Source: Ulva prolifera (taxonomy: Eukaryota; Chlorophyta; Ulvophyceae; Ulvales; Ulvaceae). Taken from it: a stretch of 64,000 nt of DNA. Below, piece by piece: positions 32,887-43,331 of this stretch. A model generated the notes under the pieces. It did not search any database and was not told the DNA's origin. It saw nothing but the letters and a program-made list of their open reading frames with translations. A program made the translations under genes and the position numbers. Positions within the stretch are counted from its first letter, which is position 1. The number at the start of each line of letters is the position of its first letter. Location of the stretch: positions 2,115,713 through 2,179,712 of the forward strand of contig CM041201.1 in assembly GCA_023078555.1 (NCBI GenBank), read 5' to 3'.

Positions 32887-34001
32887 AGGTCTACTTAGTT
32901 GTGCTTGAGGCATCTCTTGCACCAGTGAGACCCTGTAATAGTGCCAACCCTCTCACCCGAAAAGCTGCATTGCCAGTGTATCCCATTTATTGCTCTGCCA
33001 TGCAATGACTCGAGCTCTTGTAATACGCACCAACGCAGAAAATGACAGTGCGAATGTTGTAGACAGCTGGAATTGCGCCAGATATCTGCATCTGGCTTTC
33101 GACAGGTGGTTGAAGCCTCCCATGCTGCACACTGTCCATGCAATCGCCCATTGTGACGTGACGCGCCACATATTTCAGTTTGAAAGGTCCGAGCATGTCA
33201 GTCATCATTGTCTTTTTTTAAGTCCATCCAAGTGATGCAATAGGGATCAAAAGGTGTCAAGCTTACACGAGATAACGAGTAGAGTTGCTGAGTCGAAATC
33301 CGACGTTAACCTGTGACGTTTGCCTTATTGAACTAACGTGCTCAGGTAACAGTGCCAGGCAGTGCTAGGCTGGCTGGCATAGCAGACACACAGCACAGCA
33401 GAGCTGCAGGACTCGAGATAACAAGGTAACCTGGCAGCAGCTGCACCGAATGGCATCACCAAGCAACGTTTCATACGTCAAGAGTGCATGTGGGTCATAT
33501 GATAGGCATCATAATCCAGAAGCTGCAATTTTGGCCGACCCGGCCATTCATCTGCAGCACAGGTCACTTCGTGGATCCTATCGCATTTGTAGCGTCCAGT
33601 TCCAATTCGGCTGCGAAACTGTGTGAAACGTTTCGGATTTTGCATTTTCCTTCACCATGCTGAATGCTGCTGGAGACCCATGTCAAACCACATTTGAAGC
33701 GAACACCCAGGTGCCCTTACAAAGCAGGAAAGCTTGACATCGATATCATGCACTTTTCACCTGTCAGCCCAGGTTGGCGGACGTTTTGTGTCATTCCTGA
33801 CTGACAGACTACAGGTCGTTGCAAGCCACCTGAGAGCCCAATCTTGGTAACACAGCCACGCGGTTCACTTGAGTGACGCAGCCTGCAGTGTCTGCTGAGA
33901 GGCTCAGTCTTACACAAGCAGGCAAACGCAGGTACACGGGTCTCTGAAGCTCTCATGGGCGGGCTATCGGTACCATGTATGTAACAGAAACAGCATTGCA
34001 G
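32887..34001. other. Intergenic region, no confident gene
   Basis: About 1.1 kb of average GC. A few exon-like snippets near 33795-33925 do not close in phase. Nothing can be supported. Confidence 0.45.
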
Positions 34002-34325
34002 ATCAAGCTGGTCTTAGATGCTGATCTGACCCAAGCTGCAAGTGCGCAGGCTGTTAATTGCTGGCGCCTCGCGGGACAAGGAACACAAGACAAGGGAGCA
34101 CAAGTACTTCTAAAAGATATCGCTGTGCAACCTGTTGAAGTGACCTTGAACGTGGGACCCGGACTCACTTCTGCAAGCCTCGTTGTTGGCCACGTTGTTC
34201 TCATGTGCAATTCGTGGAGTCTACTCGATCATCCCACGGGCATGACTTCTTTGCCGGTTCTGCAGAACACGGTACAATGTGAACCGTGCGATAGCCCACT
34301 GTGTGTGTACACCTCGCCATGCTGA
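34002..34325 (+). CDS. Candidate terminal exon of an unidentified gene
   Basis: After ATTGCAG the + strand reads IKLVLDADLTQAASAQAVNC, then GAQVLLKDIAVQPVEVTLNV and SASLVVGHVVLMCNSW to TGA at 34323-34325. The alternation of hydrophobic residues suggests beta structure. No partner exon was found and the last about 30 residues look non-coding, so the real exon may end near 34240. Confidence 0.25.
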   Translation: MKLVLDADLTQAASAQAVNCWRLAGQGTQDKGAQVLLKDIAVQPVEVTLNVGPGLTSASLVVGHVVLMCNSWSLLDHPTGMTSLPVLQNTVQCEPCDSPLCVYTSPC

Positions 34326-34484
34326 AGATGGCTTTGTTATGTGATTACAACCTGTCCACAGCACGTTCTTTTGCGCTCAACCAGCAAAAAATGTGCTAAC
34401 ACATCTCCTTCAGCACTCAGCACAGCTACACTTGTACCCTCGGGACGCAGCTTATGTCAACAGGTTGAGGAATGACAACCAAGC

Positions 34485-34486
<2 letters not shown>

Positions 34487-34574
<88 letters not shown>
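34487..34574. repeat. (AC)44 dinucleotide microsatellite
   Basis: An uninterrupted AC run of 88 bases. It is the only long simple repeat in the window and lies outside any supported gene. The open frame across it (His-Thr repeats) is an artefact. Confidence 0.98.
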
Positions 34575-34576
<2 letters not shown>

Positions 34577-35378
34577 CGGGGTGGCTGAGGTATCTAGTGA
34601 CATATGTTTAGATACAGCAGCACCGGCTGGTCTGTGATTGTCACCGACGGCACTCCGGAGCCACACGCAAGCAGCATTCCGCCTGACCAAGACCACATAG
34701 CTCTCGGGGAGGAGTCCTGCAGATTACATGCACACTCGAAGATTCCTCTGTAGGAGCTAGGGCACCGCCTGCACGGCTGGCAAAGCTGCAAACTGACATA
34801 AAATCGCTGTCATGCAATGTGAAGCGCACCATCTGCAAACAAACCACCAGCACCTTTCTGTGCACGGGCGAGCCCAGGTGAGCCCAGGCGACACGAGGAT
34901 CTGCTCGTGTATTAATTCTGACTGGAGATGCGGAGGCAGCAGGGGTGACACCACCCTGCCGTGCCGCAGAAGATCCACACCACATTCAATGCAATCGGGA
35001 GACATGTGCCCGGACGGCATCTAGACTCGGAACCACCTGTGGCCGGACAAGCCTGTGATCGCAGAAGGGTGCCATGCAGGCACGCTCTCACATGCCCGGC
35101 CGCGGAAGGCTGCGCGTCAAGCCGGGCAGTCGACAGCCTCAGACACAGAGCATTGACCGAAACTTTTCGGCCAGCAACACCAAGCAGTTTGCATGTCGAC
35201 CAGTTGGCCCTGAAAGGCCGGGCGTGTGGGATCCGCACAGCCATACATGCATGGCCTGCATCCATCATGGGCGCCACTGTTGTGGCGGCGGCAGGCTGCC
35301 TGGAGAAGCCCATCAACAGTGGCGACATCGGCCATGCGCGCCGATGCCTTGTTCATTTAGGGTGGGAGCAAGGCAGCC
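34575..35378. other. 3' flank of the GST gene, no gene seen
   Basis: Several overlapping frames on both strands but no splice-supported exon. The part nearest 35378 should be the 3' UTR of the minus-strand GST gene. Confidence 0.4.
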
Positions 35379-37453
35379 TCACTGTGCGCCGGCCCTCGCT
35401 CGCTGCACGAGGAGCGTCGATGCGGCTCCAAGCGCAAACACGGCGGCGGTCCGGAGGCCGGACCCGGACCCCCGCGCCTTGGCTGCGCCGCCTGACCGGC
35501 CGGCCGGCCGCGCTGGCGCCGTCATTGGCTCGTCCGCGGCCACACGTGACGACGGTGCACCGCCTTGTGGGGCCGCAAGTGCGCGGCTCGAGCCGGCGCC
35601 GTCCGGAGAGGCCCGCTGCGCGCTGGCGGCGTTGGCGGAGGAGATCACGGACGCCATGACGTGTGAGAAATCAGAGGTGGCCTCGTTGGCGGCATACTGC
35701 GCGTATGACGCAATCAGCCGCTCCGGGCACACAAACGTCGCCGCCACGGAGGGCCGCATCTTCACCGCGTTCCACCAGACCTGAACGCATGAGAGTGTTC
35801 ATCCATGCATGCAGGCTGCCACAGGTCACGTGCGGTCGCTCAGGCCCTGCCGCAAGCGTTCAGTGCACACAGTCGTGCCGAACCGCCATATGTTGTCCAT
35901 GAATTACGCTGATGTGGGGGCAGAGGCGGGCCACTATGCGTGTGTCCAATGACCCGCGAGTGGCTCAGGCGGCGACGTACGCCGTGGCTGACAGGGCAGC
36001 GATCGTGGCTGATGCCAATTTGCAAGTGCGTCCCGACAATGAACTTGTCACACAAGGCAAGCAGCGCTGGCGGAGTCATGCGCCCTCGCGTGCGACCGGC
36101 TAGCGCTGATGCTGATGCTGATGCTGGGGTGAAGGACACGCTGCGACGGGAGCGGTGCTGAGCAGCATTCGCCAGTGCCAAACGATGTGCTAGCCTACCG
36201 GGGACGGGGCAGGCATGTGGACCGGGTCCCCTGTGGTCCAGGATCCGCTGTGAGTGCTTCTGTGGCAAATGCACAGATGGCGCAACAGCCAGAGGCAGCG
36301 GCGGCGGCGGCGCACCCTCAGGCGCCGGAACTCGGGCTCTTTGTCCGGGAACTGGAGGCCGCGGTAGTGCCCCCCCACGACCAGGAATCGCTGCCAGAAT
36401 GGAGCGAGCGCGATGTCTACCAGGCTGAAGATGTCCCCAAGGAAGAAGGGCCCATTCTGCTCCGGGGGCATCGCCCGCGCCAGCATGCGGCATTCCTCAT
36501 AGAAGCGCTCCAAAGATTCCTGCAGAGGCCTCCCAATCAGCAGGCGCGGTACAGTTGTTTGGCACTGGCAGAGGCGCTACGAGTGTGCTGTGGTTCTGGT
36601 GTGGCCTGAATGGTGTGACCTGATGGCAGGGCATCGGGCGCAGAATGTATGTTGCAGAACGTGTGATGATCAGACCTTCTGGGCTGCAGGCTCTTGGCTC
36701 ATCAATGCAGCATAGTACGACTTCTGGATCCTCTCGGTGCAGTGGTCCGCCCATATGCGGACATGTGCCTGTTTCAAAGCATCATGCTCAGGTACAAGGC
36801 GGTCCCCTCCGTCTGCAAATAGATGAAGAACTGACAATGTGGTGTGGCTGTAGCCTGAATGCACTGCACGGCGCAGCACAGGAATCGTACTCGAGAAAAC
36901 GGAGTCAATGTACTCCACCACGTGAATTGACTCCCATACATGTTGCCGTATATGAGTGATAGCCGGAACAAGTCCGCGTGGGGATGCTTCAACAAATTGA
37001 GGGTTCAACCTTTGCTTCGCTTCCAGCGGCAGCTGCTTCTTGGTGTAGCCTCCTGGCGCGGACGGATCCACCTGTACTCTCCGGCGAACATGCTGTCATT
37101 TCAAGGCACATAGAGCGTTGATACGTACGCGCATGACAAGTTTGAAACTGTCCAGCTGAAGCAGCGGCTTGATGTGGGTGTGGCGGTGATCGCTGTCCTG
37201 GATTCGAACTGGTGCGCTCGAGCGATGCTGACGTGAATCACACCTCGTATGGGTTCACCTCAACGTATTGGTAGGAAACCTGCTTCTCTTCCAACGCTAT
37301 CCAGGCGCGTTGTGCAAACGGGCAGAACCAAGAACAGTACAGCGTGATCGCGGCTGAGTCGCTTGCCCTGTCCTGGATGGTTTGCTCGCCCTGACAAGCC
37401 TCCCAGGACGGATCCCACAGCTCATCGCCTGGTTGCTGTGCAGCCTGGACCAT
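35379..37453 (-). CDS. Glutathione transferase (Cys-type, omega-like) with C-terminal extension
   Basis: Five minus-strand exons, 37453-37244, 37071-36891, 36812-36676, 36519-36316 and 35780-35379, close in every phase, 377 aa. The thioredoxin-fold domain has ITLYCSWFCPFAQRAWIALE, where C-P-F-A is the Cys-type active site, and the later ESIHVVEYIDSVF. The helical domain has HVRIWADHCTERIQKSYYAA, FFLGDIFSLVDIALAPFWQR and WWNAVKMRPSVAATFV. The family uses glutathione for thiol transfer, dehydroascorbate or xenobiotic reduction in the cytosol or plastid. After residue about 280 comes an Ala/Ser-rich extension ending in a hydrophobic stretch (LRTAAVFALGAASTLLVQRA) that could anchor the enzyme to a membrane. 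About 35 residues upstream of C-P-F no transit peptide is obvious. Exon 4 and the start of intron 4 are duplicated at 46166-46450. Confidence 0.92.
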
Positions 37454-38112
37454 GCTACAACGGTTGCTGCAGCGACTGTAAGCGAGAGAGAGATCAACGC
37501 CAATCAGATGATGCTTCAAGGCACTTTGAAGTTAACGAATGCTCAGCAGGTTCAAGAGGCCTTTGCGAAGTGAACATCGCAAGGGGCTGCAGCCGCGAAA
37601 TGTTCGACGAACGGCATGCACTATCATAGGGGCGCGTGTGGGGCGCTAGCATCTGCAGCGCCCCTTCGTGGGCTGCGTCCGTGGGCCGGCGTTGTATGAA
37701 GGCGTTGCACTGGTTGCCACATTCAATGCACGCCGTGTTATCCCGCATCGCTTCACAGAGCGAGCTTCACGCTAGTACGGCATGCGTCAGAGTCGCATTC
37801 GTGCGATGCGCAAGTGATACCAGAGCGAACGCCCCCGCCATAAGGATGGTCGTGCGCTGCAGTGCGTCGTGTTGCAGTGACTTCGCTAGGATCCGTCAGA
37901 TTCGCATGCACTACTGCAGATTTCCTGCCCAATTTGACTGAACATAGCTCACATGTCCAAGCACATTGTTCCGGAGCCGGCCTGTCCAACTCTGGTCCAG
38001 CTATCTCGAGATAGCTCCACTGTATGTTGAAGATGATGAGCTGGACAAGATTCCAGGCACTGAAACCAGCCAAATAGGTTCAATGTCACGATCTGGCTAT
38101 GTTGTAAGAGAT
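37454..38112. other. Intergenic region, no gene seen
   Basis: 660 bases upstream of the GST start and downstream of the small gene ending at 38113. No credible exon on either strand. Confidence 0.5.
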
Positions 38113-38705
38113 CTATTCCCATGGTGCTCTGATCTCAAAATTTTTTTGAACTGTGCATGGTCGCTGCAGATCCATGCCAGTGATTATGTCATGCTTCACG
38201 CTATGAGACTTCTGGTATAGCCGTCCTGTTCGCAAAGATGCGCGCTCTCTGATAGCATTGTCCTGCAATATCCGACTGTCGCTGGTAGTGGCGTCATGTC
38301 TAGAATCGACCCTGGAATGGTATTGCCATGCAGCGATCAGTGACAGACTTGGAGTTGACATACTTTGACTGCCAGGTTCCTGCCACCATCGGAGTTTATA
38401 TACTCGCTTGTTAGAATGTTGAAGTCTACACCACTCTCATGTTTTTTGCCAGTCGTCTTCTTTAGTGGTTTTGGTGGTGGTAGTACTGCTGCCTCCAAGT
38501 GGGGGTTTCCACCTCCGATGACAAAAAGTGATTGATCGTGTGGGCTCCTCTGCAACAGGCGGACTGCTGCATTAGGTGCTGGAGCACCAGTCCACTTTGG
38601 CACCGTTCATATTTCTGGCCTGTGGTCTCACACCTTGGTCTCAAAACACGCGGAGACATCGTCAGGCTTCTCAGGCGAAAGGATCGCCAGACCAGCCCCA
38701 CTCAT
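38113..38705 (-). CDS. Small uncharacterised protein, possible axonemal component
   Basis: Three minus-strand exons, 38705-38634 (donor AAG|GTGTGA), 38549-38364 (donor AAA|GTATGT) and 38262-38113, all phase 0, give 135 aa. It starts MSGAGLAILSPEKPDD, continues LEAAVLPPPKPLKKTTGKKH, and has two related motifs, VDFNILTSEYI and KHDIITGMDL. It ends QKNFEIRAPWE. Such short Pro/Lys-rich proteins with N-I-(L/I)-T motifs recall axonemal microtubule-binding proteins, but I cannot name a family. It is head-to-head with DNAAF6 across 433 bases, which supports co-expression with cilium genes. Structure is well supported, function inferred weakly. Confidence 0.58.
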
Positions 38706-39138
38706 ATCGTGTTAGAGGTAACTGTTCTGCTCTTGGATCGGCGTTTGGAGCTCAGACCATCAGGCCCTGCCGATGCCAAACCTCCACGCTACGCGAAGAT
38801 ATGGCAGCGTCAGCAACACGCGTGCATTCCAAGAACAGCCGACTAGCAGAGCTACAGCATTGTCACAGGAGTTTATTGACTGTAATCGGACCGGGAGTTG
38901 CTGTTGAAAGCTGTGTAGCAGCGGCTGGCATCACCATGCATGCTCAAATTGACCGCGGGCTCCAGGACCGATACAGTGCTCGCATGTGCCGGGCTTCCGC
39001 ATCGTCGTATGTTCAGGGCATACTTAGGGCCTGCCAAACATCTTCATTTTCCATGATCACCACACGGCAATTCCTTTCAGGAGCATCTTTTATCTGTGAA
39101 CGCACTTGCGTGTCTCTCCGGCGCACAAAGTCTGCGTA
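38706..39138. promoter_or_regulatory. Bidirectional promoter interval of a cilium gene pair
   Basis: 433 bases between the ATGs of the small minus gene and DNAAF6. No coding exon fits. No known ciliary promoter motif could be recognised by eye. Confidence 0.4.
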
Positions 39139-39915
39139 ATGGACACAACCTTCGGCGTAAACTTCGCTGATTGCTACGAAGGTCTATCCAAGCTTCTGTC
39201 TGAATCGGACGATGCTGCGCAAGCCCCTGCACAGGTGTCCAGAGCCGCAGGCAGCAAGGCCGGACATGCGGGCGTAGGACCACAAGGGATAATTCCCGGT
39301 GTGAAAATTGCAGATCCTCTAGGTAAGTGAGTGCTCTGTCACATCTACCACGTATGCTGGACTGGGGTCTAGCCTGATGGTGGATGTTTTATGTTCACAT
39401 GAGTCTGGCACTGCAGTGAAGGCCACAGATGCCAACGAAATCTGGTCAGATTCAGAGGTGTGCGATGTTCTTGACGACCTGACTGGTGATGGCAGAGTTG
39501 TTCCTGAATATGAATTCCGATACAAGCAAGCTGTGGAAACGACCGATATGTACCTTGGCCTGGACCCAATGGGGAAAAATCCAACCTCAACGACTTGTGA
39601 GGATCTAGTTCTGCTTGTGACTCTGCCAGAGGTTCAGTCTGCAAGAGGCATTGATGTGGACCTGACATCTACAGCTGTGACACTCCTGACTGCAACTCAG
39701 TGCGCAACTGAGATCCTAATCGACTGTTGCTTTGCCATGCTTACAGAAATGATGAACAGCATCGCCTGAACCGCTGATGTAAGCGTCCCTCATCTTGCAG
39801 TCGGCTGAGTACCTACTTACCACATGAAGTGGATGAGACGCAGAGCAAAGCTCAGTGGGATGCACAGAAACAGCAATTGAAGATTACAATGCGCCGCAAA
39901 GATATTTATAGTTGA
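39139..39915 (+). CDS. DNAAF6/PIH1D3-type axonemal dynein assembly factor
   Basis: Three exons, 39139-39322 (donor GTAAGT), 39417-39699 (donor GTGCGC) and 39801-39915, close in phase, 193 aa (human DNAAF6 is 214). The acidic N-terminus and Ala/Gly-rich linker lead to NEIWSDSEVCDVLDDL. The PIH/CS-like domain follows: VPEYEFRYKQAVETTDMYLG, GKNPTSTTCEDLVLLVTLPE and GIDVDLTSTAVTLLT. The third exon adds YLPHEVDETQSKAQWDAQ and KQQLKITM. The order E-I-W, P-E-Y-E-x-x-Y-K-Q, D-P-(S/T)-x-x-C-E and L-P-H-x-V-D-x-x-x-x-x-A-x-W is that of DNAAF6. The protein works with HSP90/R2TP-like chaperones in the cytoplasm to preassemble dynein arms. Its presence implies motile cilia now or in the recent past. Confidence 0.92.
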
Positions 39916-40273
39916 TCCACAGCAGCAAGGCTCATGGTTGGATTGTATGCACCAAAGCGGTGTACAACAGAAGTCAAGAACTGGTGGGCTGTAGCTGCAG
40001 CTGCTTGTACACAGCCAATGCTGCACTCACTGTTACACTTGGACGCCTGATCACACACTTGGATGAAGACTAGGCAAAGTGATGAATCCTCGAGTAGATC
40101 CTTCTACAACTTTTTTGTGAAGCCACATGTGATCTTCTGGAACTGCATCTTGCGCATTTTGGTACCTGGGCAGCGCGACTATCTATTGCAATGATGCAGG
40201 ACAATTGCATTTGTGTTGTAAAGTGTGCAGAGGACGGCCCTACATATGGATGAGATCGCGAGACTTTTGGTTC
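39916..40273. other. Convergent intergenic region
   Basis: 358 bases between the stop codons of DNAAF6 (+) and the TPH-like gene (-). It holds both 3' ends; TGTAA occurs at about 40215 on +. No gene. Confidence 0.5.
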
Positions 40274-42325
40274 TCACCTTCGCTTTTGGTCTTGGAGAAA
40301 CAGGCTCTTGAGATGCTGTAACTCCTCAGCTTTCTGCACCCGGGCTGCAGCCTTGTTCGCCTTGGCCTGCTGCTTTATAGCTTCTGCGTCTGCTATGGTC
40401 TTTGCCCCATAGACAGCTGCTTCTTGGCGTTCCTCGTCAAAGCGCCGCCGCTTATCCTCCATCTGCACATGTGACACATCGCGTGGGCAGTGGTGGCATT
40501 AGCTCGTGAGGGTAGCAGATGAACCATGCCAAGAGTATATGCATGTGACATTGAATCTGAAATTATGGATGTAGACGCCATTTGTACACCGTCATGGCCA
40601 CATCTTAACTACACATGCTTTGTCCAAGCATCAATGAAGCACTGCTGCTCGACTCACTCGATTCGGGCACACCATGCACCTGAATTGTAGTCACCGTATC
40701 GCCTTCAACTGCTCGCTTGCATGCCCAAGTTGGACCACAAGACTTGCTGCACCTTGGAGCAACAGGAAGCACAAGCCACAATGAATACAACAATACAGCA
40801 AACGTTTGAGCATCAAGTGTAAAGACACACACAACAGCGTCAGATGGGCATGGCTGTGTACGTCAGTGTGGCGACATACCTGTAGCTTCAGCACTGAGAG
40901 CTGCTCCCGGGTCCTATCGTCCCGTTGCTTCTGGCGGTCATGCTCGCGTGCCTGTTGCTCGGCAGCATACGCGGCCTGCTGCTCAGCTGCACGCTTCTCA
41001 TCAGCGAGCGCCCGCTCCGCCAGTGATGCTGACAGGGCATCGCCGCCGCCACGGCGGAACGCCTCCTCAAGCTTGGCCTTGCGCTCCTCAACTGCAGCAT
41101 CTCGGGCCGCCTGCTCTGCGTCCATCCTCTGCATGCGCACGCTCCATCAGGCGCCAGTGGCTCCAGACGACATGAGACATTTCGGCGCTGCTGATCTCTG
41201 AGTGGCCATGCACCTTGGCACGTACCGTGCAATGATCCATGTGGCAGGTCACAGACACAGCGACAGCAGAACCTCCATGGCATCGGCATGAACCCATTAC
41301 GAGATGCAATGTTGCGAGGCGCTCATGCTGGGGGGGTATCTGGTAATGACATCGGTGATCCAGAGTACATGCGCAGACAGGCAGGCCTTGCAATGGTGAC
41401 AGGGGCTGTCAAATCAGGCATATACTTGGCCCACGATGCTACCTTGATGCACTCGGCGTTAAACCGCCGCTCGTCGGCCATTGCTACATCTGCTTGTGCT
41501 CGTTTATGGTCCAGAGCTTGCATCATCGAGCGAACAAATGCCTGATTCTTCTTGTGATCCCCAACCCGCTTCTGCCGCCGTCCCTCCTCTTCGTCTCGAG
41601 CTTCTTGCTCAAGGCGCTGCCTCTCTAGACGCGCTACTCTTGCTGCCTGCATAGAATGGCTGTGAGCGTGCAGCGCCAATGCATGATGCAGCTGCACCAG
41701 CACAGCCGAGAAGTGGCGCAGGGGAGGTGGTGACCACAGGCATCTGCAGGGCCGGAGTAGCATTGACCACCATCTCCTGAGATCATGTGATGCTGAAGTA
41801 TGACGATCTGTTCAGGTGCAGACATGACACAGCGCCCGGATCTGACCTCTGCTGTGGCTGCATCTCGCTTACGCTGCGTTTCATACACCTGTGCTTGCAA
41901 CTGCTCTCGTATAGCTGCCTGTTTGTTGCGATTGGCGATCTGCTGCTCATACTGCTCTCGCTGGTACTGTTTGAGTTCCTCTGCCACCCTGCGGCTGGCC
42001 TGCTCTTTGTCGCGGGCCTCCACTTCCTGAAGCATCCAACTTCCCAATTTGACCAACTGTGTGCACATTGAGGGCGTCCACAGTATGTGTTTCACTGCCA
42101 CTACATGTTCCTGGGAGTAAGTGCGCTTCATCAGCTTACCCGCAGTGCGGCAAGCTCTTGCATCTGTCCATCTAACAGTTGCCGTGTTCGAGCCTGAAAA
42201 AGGGCCTTGTTGGCGCTCCTTTTGATGTCATCTTGCTTTGCGATATCGTCCTGAAGCTTCGCCACTTGGGCAAATCCGACAGGCTTGGAAAATGCTTTGC
42301 GTTCCAACCGAAGATCGGCCGGCAT
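40274..42325 (-). CDS. TPH-like coiled-coil protein, probable cilia/flagella-associated
   Basis: Five minus-strand exons, 42325-42140, 42026-41847, 41646-41443, 41128-40880 and 40462-40274, all phase 0, encode 335 aa from the ATG at 42325. The whole protein is a charged coiled coil. It reads KAFSKPVGFAQVAKLQDDIA and RQLLDGQMQELAAL, then EEVARDKEQASRRVAEELK-like segments with QYEQQIANRNKQAAIREQLQ. LERQRLEQEARDEEEGRRQK, EERKAKLEEAFRRGGGDALS, EQQAREHDRQKQRDDRTREQ and KRRRFDEERQEAAVYGAKTI follow. This matches the trichohyalin-plectin-homology style of CFAP53, CFAP45 and MNS1, which line doublet microtubules; which one cannot be told by eye. A further open stretch upstream on the same strand (about 42740-42540, RRILQERIEGTKGQQQSRII) may be an additional 5' exon. 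Confidence 0.72.
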
Positions 42326-43331
42326 GGTGCAGTCGAGAACTGATGAAGCCTGAACTCGAAGGACAGCCTCACCCGTTTGACCGTCACGCACAAATACAAT
42401 GTCCGATACAAACAGAACACACTAGCGCAGGAATCTCATACCTGGCTTTCAGGTTGCGACACTGGTCTTGTGCTGCGTCCACAAGAAGCTGCTGCTCCAC
42501 GCGGTGGTGTCAGTGCACAGCCGCGCACACATTGTTTCCTCTTCAAAGCATTCATGACCTGTTGTTCCAGAACTGCCAAAGCAGCCGGTGATGCATTGCA
42601 TGAGTTCAAAAACGCGTCACAAAGCCCAATCGCTCGGATGATCCGGGACTGCTGCTGGCCTTTGGTGCCTTCAATGCGCTCCTGCAAAATCCTTCTCAGC
42701 AATTTGGCGTGATGCCCGACTACACTACGTGCCTGGACCATTCTTAGAGCTGATATAGATTGCCTATGCAATCAAGCGAGCTTGCAAAGAGCAGCCTCGC
42801 GCCTCTCATACGCACGCAGCACTGTCTAGTACAGTACGCCGGGGTGTACTGACAGCGTGGCTGCACAGGCACAAGCATGATTTTTACCATATGTGCTGCG
42901 AGTCATCGAGGACGTGTCATGCCGCATACAAAAGAGTACCAGTACCCGAATGCAACCGCCACGCCAGAAGATCGCTCGTAGACACACTTGCATATCAGGC
43001 CGCACTTGCGTTGATCCAGTGCAAGACATACAGGCAGGCAAACATGCCTTCAGTGAAACATCATGCAATGAGCTTTGCTTTCTGCAGCGCTGGTACGGGA
43101 CATGTGATCTCTGCCAAATTTGGCGATCCCCGACCAATTCTTGGACCTTCTCGTCTTCAATCATCGAATGCTGCGCCTGCGCTCGCAATGCAATACATGA
43201 TGCAGATAATCGAAATCGCTTGTCAGGCTGTGTGTGGAGCGTTCAGATGCTAGCTGGCCCCATAGTTCGGTTGCCAATCACCACAAGAAGCTTGCTGGGC
43301 CTGAAGTCTGTCCTCTCCGACAGCACCGAGG
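42326..43331. promoter_or_regulatory. Divergent interval between the TPH-like gene and bL28m
   Basis: One kb between the two ATGs. It probably includes promoters and possibly one or two upstream exons of the TPH-like gene (42540-42740, and a start MIEDEKVQELVGDRQIWQ near 43165). These exons do not close in phase, so they are not modelled. Confidence 0.35.

Noticed and set aside
34393..34611. Frame encoding a His-Thr repeat
   Set aside because: Produced by the (AC)44 microsatellite.
37195..37225. GATTCGAAC resembling a tRNA B box
   Set aside because: Flanking bases do not form a T-stem or acceptor stem on either strand.
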